A DNA stretch of 34,019 bases. It comes from Coriobacteriia bacterium. GTDB lineage: Bacteria > Actinomycetota > Coriobacteriia > Anaerosomatales > SLCP01. The stretch lies in assembly GCA_030603745.1 (NCBI GenBank), contig JAUVXE010000019.1, positions 1 to 34,019 on the forward strand, in the 5' to 3' direction. The notes beneath the pieces were generated by a model. The model did not search any database. It was not told the DNA's origin and saw nothing but the letters and a program-made list of their open reading frames with translations. The position numbers and the translations under genes are program-made. This document shows positions 8,676 through 15,065 of the stretch, piece by piece (position 1 is the first letter of the stretch; every line of letters begins with the position of its first letter).

Positions 8676-8752
8676 GCGCCCTTAGCTCAGCCGGATAGAG
8701 CGTCTGACTACGAATCAGAAGGTCGGGAGTTCGAATCTCTCAGGGCGCACCA
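8676..8752 (+). tRNA. tRNA-Arg(ACG)
   Basis: This 77-nt tRNA has acceptor GCGCCCT paired with AGGGCGC, discriminator A and encoded CCA. The anticodon arm is TCTGA-CTACGAA-TCAGA with anticodon ACG. The wobble A is normally converted to inosine by TadA, whose gene is at 4846-5313. It lies 53 nt after tRNA-Ser(GCT), probably in the same transcript. Confidence 0.97.
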
Positions 8753-8763
8753 CTCGATCTCGA

Positions 8764-8790
8764 CGAAGCCCCGCCCCGTGCGGGGCTTCG
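8764..8790 (+). terminator. Terminator-like hairpin after tRNA-Arg
   Basis: CGAAGCCCCG at 8764-8773 pairs perfectly with CGGGGCTTCG at 8781-8790 over a 7-nt loop, 11 nt past the tRNA 3' end. The stem has ten base pairs and is GC-rich. The downstream TGCGTTATCC is only weakly T-rich, so termination may be inefficient. Confidence 0.6.
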
Positions 8791-8829
8791 TGCGTTATCC
8801 CGACGGGCGCCTGCCCGACCCGCCTGCGC

Positions 8830-8835
8830 TACACT
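8830..8835 (+). promoter_or_regulatory. -10 element for the LOG/SLOG gene
   Basis: TACACT lies 21 nt before the ATG at 8857, in the same form as other -10 elements in this window. The implied start near 8842 leaves a short leader that contains the GGAGG ribosome-binding site at 8845-8849. No clear -35 is seen. Confidence 0.4.
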
Positions 8836-8856
8836 CGTGGCAGGGAGGATGAGCGC

Positions 8857-9342
8857 ATGCGGACCATCATCGGAGTGATGGGCGGGGGCGTGGCGGAGCC
8901 GGCCGTGTCGGCGCTCGCCCGCGACATCGGTCGTCGCATCGCCGAGGAGGGCTGGGTGCTGCTGACCGGAGGGCGCGACTGCGGCGTGATGGCGGCGGCG
9001 TCGGCCGGGGCCGCGGCAGCGGGCGGACTCGTGGTGGGCGTGCTCCCGGGAGACGACCTCGCGAGGGTGGCTCCCGGCGTGGACATCGCGATCCCCACCG
9101 GGATGGGCGACGCCCGCAACGTCATCAACGTACTCGCGAGCCGGGTGGTCCTCGCGCTGCCGGGCGGCGCGGGCACGGTCTCGGAGGTCGCCCACGCGCT
9201 CAAAGCCTGCCGCCCGGTGGTCGCCGTCGGCTGGGATCCGGGCGAGGCCCTCCGCACCGCTGGCGGCGCGCGGCTCGTGACCGCGGCCACCGCCGCCGAG
9301 GCGATCGCCGCCACCAGGGCGTTCCTCGGAAGCGAGGGTTGA
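8857..9342 (+). CDS. LOG/SLOG-family nucleotide-binding protein (TIGR00725-like)
   Basis: This 161-residue Rossmann-like protein belongs to the LOG/SLOG superfamily. It has an N-terminal IIGVMGGG loop, GWVLLTGGRDCGVM at residues 32-45, GDARNVINVLASR at 84-96 and the phosphate-binding LPGGAGTVSEV at 101-111. Members include cytokinin-type phosphoribohydrolases and DprA-like or nucleotide-sensing proteins; many short ones have no assigned function. The motif suggests binding or hydrolysis of a nucleotide or nucleoside 5'-monophosphate, but the substrate cannot be read from sequence. GGAGG lies 8 nt before the ATG. A tRNA terminator lies upstream and the convergent dehydrogenase fusion downstream. 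Confidence 0.85.
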   Translation: MRTIIGVMGGGVAEPAVSALARDIGRRIAEEGWVLLTGGRDCGVMAAASAGAAAAGGLVVGVLPGDDLARVAPGVDIAIPTGMGDARNVINVLASRVVLALPGGAGTVSEVAHALKACRPVVAVGWDPGEALRTAGGARLVTAATAAEAIAATRAFLGSEG

Positions 9343-9377
9343 CGGTCCTCACCGTGCGGGGCTCGACCCGCTCGCGC

Positions 9378-11723
9378 TCACACCGCGTGCCCGCCGAAGC
9401 GGTTCCGCATCGCGCTCAGCAGCCGCCCCGCGTAGCTCGGGTCGCGCTCGGAATCCTTGCGGAACTCGAGCGCACCCCGGATCACCCGCGCCTCGAGTCC
9501 GAGCTCCTCGGCGGTCTGGACGGTCCATGCGCCCTCGCCGGTGTGCCCGACGACCCCGCTCACGCCCGCCAGGTCCTCGCCGAAGAGGTCGAACGCCTCC
9601 CCGAGCCAGCCCACGAGCCGCGACTCGATCACGCTCCCGTGCTGGTAGACGTCGGTCACTTTCGCGAGGTCGAGATCGAACTCGCCCTCGCGCATGATCT
9701 GGAAGCCCTCGGCGATGGCCTGCATCATGCCGTACTCGATGCCGTTGTGGACCATCTTCACGAAGTGCCCTGCGCCGTGCCCCTCGAAGAAGCGGTAGCC
9801 GCCGGGCAGCGCGACGTCGGCGAAGAGGTGCTCGAGTCCGGCGAAGTCCTCCTCCCGCCCGCCGATCATGAGGCACGCGCCGTGACGGGCGCCGGCCGGT
9901 CCCCCGCTCGTCCCGCAGTCCATGAAGCGGATGCCGCGCGCGGCGAGCCGCCCGGCCCGGTCGGCGGCGTCCCGGTAGTACGAGTTGCCGCCGTCGATCA
10001 CGACGTCGCCCGGCTCGAGGACCTCGGCCAGCCCGCCCTCGCCAAAGAGCATCGCCTCGACCGGGCGGCCGGCGGGGACCATGAGCCACACGACCCGCGG
10101 CGGCTCGAGCGCGGCCGCCAGCGACGCGAGGGAGTCCGCCGCGACGAGTCCGTGCGGCTCGAGCTCGGCGAGCTTCTCCGCCGAGCGGTTGTAGCCGACC
10201 ACCTCCCACCCGTGGTCGAGGAGGTTGCGCGCGAGCCCGGCCCCCATCTTGCCGAGGCCCACCACGCCCGCCTGCCCGCGGTGGGCGGGGCGTGCCACCA
10301 CCTCGGCGGCACGCTCCACCACCGCGGGCGAATCGGGCTCGTAGCGCTCGAGCGGCACCGCGTCCGCCGCCCACGCGCGCGTGACCGGATCGATGAACTC
10401 CCACATCGCGGCGACCTCGTCGGTGGAGACGAACAGCGTCTGGTCGCCGTCGATCGCGTCGAGCAGGAGCTTCGCGTACTCCTCGACGTACTGCGCCTTC
10501 TCGGCCTTCTCGTAGAGGAAGAAGTCGAAGGTCCGCCGTTCGACCTCGGCGGTGAAGCCCGGCTTCTTGGCCCAGAACACGATCTCGATGGACTCGGTGG
10601 GCTCGAGGCGGAAGACGACCTCGTTCTGGAAGTGTCCGCCCCGCTCGCACAGGCACGGGTGCGGGTGGCGGAACCGCACCACGATCTCCTTTCGCGCCGG
10701 GCCGAGGCGCTTGCCCGCCTCGATGGTCACCGGCACGCCGCTCCAGCGCCGCCCGGTCATCTCGAACCGCAGCCGGAAGTAGGTCTCCGTGTCCGAGCCG
10801 GGCTCGACCCCCTCGATCTCGGCGTAGCCGTCGTGCTGCGCGCGGAAGCTCGCGTGCGCGACCTCGCTCTCGGTCGGTGGCCGCAACGACCGCAGCAGCT
10901 CGGCACGCGCCTGCCGGATCGCGGCGGGACCGCGCGCGGCCGGCTGCTCCATCGTGATGAGCGCGAGCATCTGCAGCAGGTGGTTCTGGCCCACGTCACG
11001 CAGCGCCCCCACGCCGTCGTAGAAGCGGCCGCGCTTCTCCACCCCGATCGACTCGAGCAGCGAGATGTCGATCGACTCGATGGCGTCTCTGCCCCAACCC
11101 GCCTCGAAGAGGTTGTTGGTGAACCGGAAGTTCATGATGCCCTGCAGCATCTCCTTGGCGAGGTAGTGGTCGATCCGGTAGATCTGCTCCTCCCGGAACA
11201 GCCCGCCGAGGAGCTCGTCGAGCTCGCGCGAGGTGCCCGCGTCGTTGCCGAACGGCTTCTCCACGAGCACCCGGGTCCACCCCTCGAGCTCGCTGCACGG
11301 CTCGGTCAGGCCGCTTCCCGCGAGGCGCTCGAGGATCGTGCGGTAGTGCTCGGGAGGTACCGCAAGGTAGAAGAGCTTGCTCGCGCACGCGCCCCACGCA
11401 TCGTCGATCCCCCGCAGGTGCGAGGCGAGCGCGTCGTAGCCCTCCTCCTCGGCGAAGGTGCCGCGCACGTAGGTGAAGCGGGCACAGAACTCCTCGCACT
11501 CCTCGGCGGGGGTGTCGGGATAGGCGGCGAGCAGCATCTCGCGGACCCGGTCGCGGAGATCGTCGTCGCTCCAGTCGCGCCGCGAGAAGCCCACCACGGC
11601 ATAGCGCTCGGGCAACTCTCCTTTGCCGCGCAGGTAGAAGAGCGCGGGCACGATCTTGCGGGCCATGAGGTCTCCGGTGGCGCCGAAGACGGTGAGCACG
11701 GTCGGCGTGCGCTGATCGGTCAT
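9378..11723 (-). CDS. Fused glucose-6-phosphate dehydrogenase / 6-phosphogluconate dehydrogenase
   Basis: One uninterrupted frame of 781 residues carries the two oxidative enzymes of the pentose phosphate pathway. Residues 1 to about 475 are glucose-6-phosphate dehydrogenase: FGATGDLMARK at 13-23, VEKPFG at 154-159, RIDHYLAKE at 183-191 (the usual Gly of HYLGKE is Ala189) and catalytic His248 in QNHLLQ. A linker of about 25-30 residues follows. Residues 489-781 are a short-form 6-phosphogluconate dehydrogenase of about 292 residues: GLGKMG at 489-494, GYNRSAEK after the second strand, GGNSYYRD, the SGGPAG region and KMVHNGIEYG with the catalytic Lys and Asn. NRS resembles NADP-preferring Gnd of E. 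coli, so NADP use is inferred. The ATG at 11723 is preferred over a GTG at 11732 that is too close to the G-rich site. No lactonase gene is nearby. Confidence 0.93.
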   Translation of the reverse strand: MTDQRTPTVLTVFGATGDLMARKIVPALFYLRGKGELPERYAVVGFSRRDWSDDDLRDRVREMLLAAYPDTPAEECEEFCARFTYVRGTFAEEEGYDALASHLRGIDDAWGACASKLFYLAVPPEHYRTILERLAGSGLTEPCSELEGWTRVLVEKPFGNDAGTSRELDELLGGLFREEQIYRIDHYLAKEMLQGIMNFRFTNNLFEAGWGRDAIESIDISLLESIGVEKRGRFYDGVGALRDVGQNHLLQMLALITMEQPAARGPAAIRQARAELLRSLRPPTESEVAHASFRAQHDGYAEIEGVEPGSDTETYFRLRFEMTGRRWSGVPVTIEAGKRLGPARKEIVVRFRHPHPCLCERGGHFQNEVVFRLEPTESIEIVFWAKKPGFTAEVERRTFDFFLYEKAEKAQYVEEYAKLLLDAIDGDQTLFVSTDEVAAMWEFIDPVTRAWAADAVPLERYEPDSPAVVERAAEVVARPAHRGQAGVVGLGKMGAGLARNLLDHGWEVVGYNRSAEKLAELEPHGLVAADSLASLAAALEPPRVVWLMVPAGRPVEAMLFGEGGLAEVLEPGDVVIDGGNSYYRDAADRAGRLAARGIRFMDCGTSGGPAGARHGACLMIGGREEDFAGLEHLFADVALPGGYRFFEGHGAGHFVKMVHNGIEYGMMQAIAEGFQIMREGEFDLDLAKVTDVYQHGSVIESRLVGWLGEAFDLFGEDLAGVSGVVGHTGEGAWTVQTAEELGLEARVIRGALEFRKDSERDPSYAGRLLSAMRNRFGGHAV

Positions 11724-11777
11724 GGACGGCACCCCCGGGAGTCACGCGCGGGAACGGGCGGAGCGCCACAGGCTCCT

Positions 11778-11802
11778 CGGCAGGTGTATTCCCGGCCTGC
11801 CG
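11778..11802 (-). promoter_or_regulatory. Hairpin between serS and the dehydrogenase fusion
   Basis: CGGCAGG at 11778-11784 pairs with CCTGCCG at 11796-11802 over an 11-nt loop. On the minus strand it lies past the serS stop and before the fusion start, so it may terminate serS or lie in the fusion leader. A weak -10-like TACACC overlaps it on the minus strand. There is no T-tract. The rest of 11724-11857 shows nothing I can name. Confidence 0.35.
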
Positions 11803-11857
11803 CCTGCGGACGCGCGCCCCGGTCGAGCGGGTCAGGCGGCCACGCGGAGCGTGCGGG

Positions 11858-13138
11858 TCATGCGGGGCCGATCTCGCTCACGCCGCCGAGATAGGGCCGG
11901 AGCACCTCGGGCACCTCGACGCTCCCGTCGCGCCGCTGGTAGTTCTCGAGGACGGCCACCAGGCAGCGGCCCACCGCCACACCGGAGCCGTTGAGCGTGT
12001 GCACGAGCCGCGAGCCCTTGAACGCGCCCGGGTCGCGGTACTTGATCGCCGCGCGGCGCGCCTGGAAGTCGGTGCAGTTACTGCAGCTCGAGATCTCCTT
12101 GTAGTCGCCGTAGCTCGGCAGCCAGACCTCGATGTCGTAGGTCTTGGCGGCGGCGAATCCCATGTCGCCGGTGCAGAGCGTGACGGTCCGATAGGGCAGG
12201 CCGAGAAGCTCGAGGACCTGCTCGGCGTCGCGCACCATCTCCTCGAGGGCCTCGAAGCTGTGCTCGGGAGCGGCGAACTTCACGAGCTCGACCTTGTCGA
12301 ACTGGTGGACGCGTATCATCCCTCGGGTGTCGCGGCCGGCCGCGCCCGCCTCCTCGCGGAAGCACGGCGTGTAGGCGGTGTAGTGGAGCGGGAGTCCCGC
12401 GGCCTCGAGCACCTCGTCGCGATGGAGGTTCGTGAGTTGCACCTCGGCGGTGGGGATGAGGTAGAGACCCTCGTCCGTCCGGAAGAGATCGTCTTCGAAC
12501 TTGGGCAGCTGGCCGGTGCCGGTCAGCGTCTCGGCGTTGGCGAGCGCGGGCACCGACCACTCCGTGTAGCCGTGCCCCGCGTGCGTGTCGAGCATGAAGT
12601 TGATGAGCGCGCGGTTGAGCCGGGCACCCCACCCGCCGAGGACAACGAACCGCGACTTCGCAAGCTTCACGCCCCGCTCGAAGTCGATCGCGCCGAGCGC
12701 GGGGCCGAGGTCCCAGTGCGCGGCCGGCTCGAAGTCGAACACCCTCGGCGTGCCCCACCGGCGGACCTCGACGTTGCCGCTCTCGTCGGCGCCGCACGGC
12801 ACGCTCGTGTCGGGGAGGTTGGGGGCGGTGAGCAGGAGCTCGCGCACCTCGGTGTCCACCTCGGCGGTGCGGCCCTCGAGCGCGGCGATGCGCTCGTTGA
12901 CGTCACGCACCGCGGCCTTCGCGGCCTCGGCCTCCTCGCGCCTGCCTTCCTTCATGAGCGCGCCGATCGCCTTAGAGGACTCGTTGCGGCTCGCCTGCAA
13001 CGTCTCCACCTCGGCGATCAGGGCCCGCCGTTCGGCGTCGAGCGCGAGGAACCCGTCGACGCTCCACCCAGCGCCGCGCGACTCCATCGCAGAGCGCACC
13101 GCGTCGGGGTTCTCACGGACGTACCTGGCGTCGAGCAT
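11858..13138 (-). CDS. serS: Seryl-tRNA synthetase
   Basis: This 426-residue class II synthetase charges tRNA-Ser and, for selenocysteine users, tRNA-Sec. It is full length. The N-terminal antiparallel coiled coil that grips the long variable arm spans roughly residues 25-105 (RRALIAEVETLQASRNESSK through RIAALEGRTAEVDTEV). The catalytic core has motif 2 at FREEAGAAGRDTRGMIR and motif 3 at LNGSGVAVGRCLVAVLENYQ. The start at 13138 (MLDARYVRENPD) follows GGAGGAG by about 5 nt and matches the usual family N-terminus; longer upstream frames are spurious. A -10-like TATACT lies about 50 nt upstream. Two of its substrates, tRNA-Ser(TGA) and tRNA-Ser(GCT), are in this window. Confidence 0.97.
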   Translation of the reverse strand: MLDARYVRENPDAVRSAMESRGAGWSVDGFLALDAERRALIAEVETLQASRNESSKAIGALMKEGRREEAEAAKAAVRDVNERIAALEGRTAEVDTEVRELLLTAPNLPDTSVPCGADESGNVEVRRWGTPRVFDFEPAAHWDLGPALGAIDFERGVKLAKSRFVVLGGWGARLNRALINFMLDTHAGHGYTEWSVPALANAETLTGTGQLPKFEDDLFRTDEGLYLIPTAEVQLTNLHRDEVLEAAGLPLHYTAYTPCFREEAGAAGRDTRGMIRVHQFDKVELVKFAAPEHSFEALEEMVRDAEQVLELLGLPYRTVTLCTGDMGFAAAKTYDIEVWLPSYGDYKEISSCSNCTDFQARRAAIKYRDPGAFKGSRLVHTLNGSGVAVGRCLVAVLENYQRRDGSVEVPEVLRPYLGGVSEIGPA

Positions 13139-13184
13139 CGGGCTCCTCCGGTCGTGGCCGAGGGCGTGTCGGGACTCGCGTGCG

Positions 13185-13190
13185 AGTATA
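13185..13190 (-). promoter_or_regulatory. -10 element for serS
   Basis: TATACT on the minus strand, preceded by TG three bases earlier, lies 47 nt before the serS ATG. It gives a leader of roughly 40 nt, too short for a T-box, and no T-box motif is seen. Confidence 0.4.
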
Positions 13191-13237
13191 GCGCAGCACG
13201 CGCGCGGCCCGACCGCTCGTCGGATTTCCGTGATTGG

Positions 13238-13285
13238 CATCGCACCTGCTACCGATGAGTAATCAACGGGGCCGTCCGTGGCCCC
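13238..13285 (+). promoter_or_regulatory. Two tandem hairpins in the leader of the PAS-GGDEF gene
   Basis: CATCG at 13238-13242 can pair with CGATG at 13253-13257. GGGGCC at 13268-13273 pairs with GGCCCC at 13280-13285 around a 6-nt loop. Both precede the ribosome-binding site of the diguanylate cyclase gene. They do not match the c-di-GMP riboswitch consensus that I know. They could be a regulatory leader or chance GC pairing. Confidence 0.3.
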
Positions 13286-13305
13286 TCCGCACGAAAGGCA
13301 CGACC

Positions 13306-14196
13306 ATGAGCGCTCGGCGCACTCCCCGCGACGGCTGCGTCTCAAGCGTCATCGAGGCACTCGTGGACCTCACCCGCGACGCCTGCCTCGTCATGACCCC
13401 GGACGCGACCATCATCGCCGCCAACGACGAAGCCTCCCGCCTCTACGGCTACCCTGCCGAGAGGCTCGTCGGCATGCACGTCGCCGACCTCTCGCCCCGC
13501 ACCTCCCCCGACATGCTCGCCGAGGAGATCGCCAACGCGAGCGGCGACGGCCTGCTCTTCTCCTCGGTCCACCAGCGCTCCGACGGCCACCTCTTCCCGG
13601 TGGAGGTCGCGTGGAAGCAGGGCGAGGCCTGCGGCGAGCGGCTCCTCGTCGCGCACGTCCGCGACATCACCACCCGCGTGATCGCCGAGGAGGAGGCCCG
13701 CCGCCTCGCCTTCCACGACCCGCTCACCGGGCTCGCCAACCGGCTCAAGCTCATGAAGGACCTCGACCGCGCCATCGCCGACGCCCGGCGCCACGGCGAC
13801 ATCCTCGCGGTCGCCTTCCTCGACCTCGACGACTTCAAGCCGGTCAACGACCAGCTCGGCCACGCCGCGGGCGACCAGCTGCTCGTCGACCTCGCGCGCC
13901 GGCTCCAGACCGGGCTGCGCTCCACCGACACGGTCGCCCGGATGGGCGGCGACGAGTTCGCCGTGGTCCTGCCCCGCCTCTCGGGAGCCGACGCGCTCGA
14001 GAAGACGGCGCGCAAGCTCGCGCGCATGGTCGCCGAGCCCACGACCATCGACGGCACCCTCGTCTCGGTGACCTCGAGCATCGGGATCGCCGCCTACGAG
14101 CCCGGCGACGACGCCGACTCGCTGCTGGCGAAGGCCGACGGCGCGATGTACGACGCGAAGCGCTCCGGCGTGGTCTGGGGCGTGTGGGCCGCCTGA
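13306..14196 (+). CDS. PAS-GGDEF diguanylate cyclase
   Basis: This 296-residue soluble protein is predicted to make cyclic di-GMP from two GTP. An N-terminal PAS domain (DACLVMTPDATIIAANDEAS through VAHVRDITTR) spans about residues 20-120 and would sense a small ligand or redox state. The GGDEF domain follows (HDPLTGLANRLKLMKDLD), with an intact active site GGDEF at 214-218. An inhibitory site RSTD lies at 205-208, exactly five residues before it, so product inhibition is expected. The start at 13306 follows GAAAGG by 7 nt; an upstream in-frame ATG at 13234 would run through the leader hairpins. There are no membrane segments. No EAL or HD-GYP partner is in the window. Confidence 0.93.
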   Translation: MSARRTPRDGCVSSVIEALVDLTRDACLVMTPDATIIAANDEASRLYGYPAERLVGMHVADLSPRTSPDMLAEEIANASGDGLLFSSVHQRSDGHLFPVEVAWKQGEACGERLLVAHVRDITTRVIAEEEARRLAFHDPLTGLANRLKLMKDLDRAIADARRHGDILAVAFLDLDDFKPVNDQLGHAAGDQLLVDLARRLQTGLRSTDTVARMGGDEFAVVLPRLSGADALEKTARKLARMVAEPTTIDGTLVSVTSSIGIAAYEPGDDADSLLAKADGAMYDAKRSGVVWGVWAA

Positions 14197-14225
14197 CGGC
14201 GGGTGGAAATCCCGGGCCGTGCGGG

Positions 14226-14231
14226 TACACT
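14226..14231 (+). promoter_or_regulatory. -10 element implying a nearly leaderless transcript
   Basis: TACACT ends 9 nt before the ATG at 14241. Transcription would begin within about two nucleotides of the start codon. TTCCCACAAC between them has no Shine-Dalgarno site, which fits leaderless initiation, common in actinobacteria. Confidence 0.45.
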
Positions 14232-14240
14232 TCCCACAAC

Positions 14241-15065
14241 ATGACGCCCACCCCCCACACCTACTCACTCGCGCCCGACGCCGGGCTCGTCGCGGCGTAC
14301 GCGGACTCCCCCGGCCTCGCCGTCGCCGAGATCGCCGGCAGGGACAGCGCCGCCGCGGTGATCGCCACCGCGCGCGACGAGGGCTCCGGCATCCGGGTGA
14401 TCGTCCCGACGGCGGTGGTCACCGGCACCGAGTACGGCGACCCCGGCTCTCCTCGGCGGACAGTGGACTACCTCGTGCGAATGCTCCCCGGTGTCGAATT
14501 CGCCCCGCTCGTGTGGGTCGGCGAGCCCCGCATGTGGGCGGCGCTCAACGGGCGCTTCGCGCGTGAGGTGGCCGGCCGCTTCGCCATCTCGAGCCCGTGC
14601 CTCGCGTGCCACCTCTATATGCACCTGTGCCGCATACCGCTCGCGCGCGCCCTCGGCGGCGTGCCCGTGATCGCGGGGGAACGCGAGACCCACGACGGCC
14701 GCGTGAAACTCAGCCAGACCGCGCGCAGCATCGACATCTGCATCGAGGCGCTCGCCGTCGCGGGCGTCGAGCTGCTCGAGCCGCTGCGCCACGCGAGCGG
14801 CGCCGAGGTCGCGGCGCTCGTGGGCGACGGATGGGACGCGGGACCGGGCACCGGCCTGCTCGAGTGCGTCCACTCGGGCAACTACCTCGCCACCGACGGC
14901 TCGCACGCGTTCGACGAGTCCGCATACCTCGCCTACGCCGAGGGGTTCCTCCGCCCCGCCGCCCTCGCGCTCGCCGGGACGCTCGCCTCGATGGGGCCGG
15001 GCGAAGAGCTGCCGCACCCGGACTACGTGGGCATCGTCCGCGACCTCCTCGGCGAGGGGGCGTGA
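14241..15065 (+). CDS. PP-loop-like protein with a Cys cluster, function unknown
   Basis: I do not recognise this 274-residue protein as a named family. An N-terminal GLAVAEIAGRDSAAAVIATA places GRDS (33-36) where PP-loop ATPases carry SGGxDS. A C-x2-C-x6-C cluster follows (Cys120, Cys123, Cys130 in PCLACHLYMHLCR), then ARALGGVPVIAGERETHDGR. The order strand/PP-loop, Cys pair, Ala-x-x-Leu-Gly helix and a second G-rich loop resembles PP-loop sulfurtransferases such as TtuA or LarE, which bind a metal or an iron-sulfur cluster. Further Cys at 167 and 209 could be ligands. Its stop overlaps the next gene's start (TGATG), so the two are coupled. Sulfur transfer or ATP-dependent activation is inference only; another HUP-fold enzyme is possible. 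Translation is probably leaderless. Confidence 0.8.
   Translation: MTPTPHTYSLAPDAGLVAAYADSPGLAVAEIAGRDSAAAVIATARDEGSGIRVIVPTAVVTGTEYGDPGSPRRTVDYLVRMLPGVEFAPLVWVGEPRMWAALNGRFAREVAGRFAISSPCLACHLYMHLCRIPLARALGGVPVIAGERETHDGRVKLSQTARSIDICIEALAVAGVELLEPLRHASGAEVAALVGDGWDAGPGTGLLECVHSGNYLATDGSHAFDESAYLAYAEGFLRPAALALAGTLASMGPGEELPHPDYVGIVRDLLGEGA

Noticed and set aside
9339-11894. 851-codon plus-strand open frame opposite the dehydrogenase fusion
   Set aside because: It mirrors the real gene's codon pattern in a GC-rich genome, and the product is an Arg/Glu/Leu-rich sequence with no recognisable domain. The minus-strand product has every catalytic motif.
13139-13305. T-box or c-di-GMP riboswitch upstream of serS or the GGDEF gene
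   Set aside because: The serS leader is too short and has no T-box sequence. The GGDEF leader lacks the conserved c-di-GMP-I and II cores.
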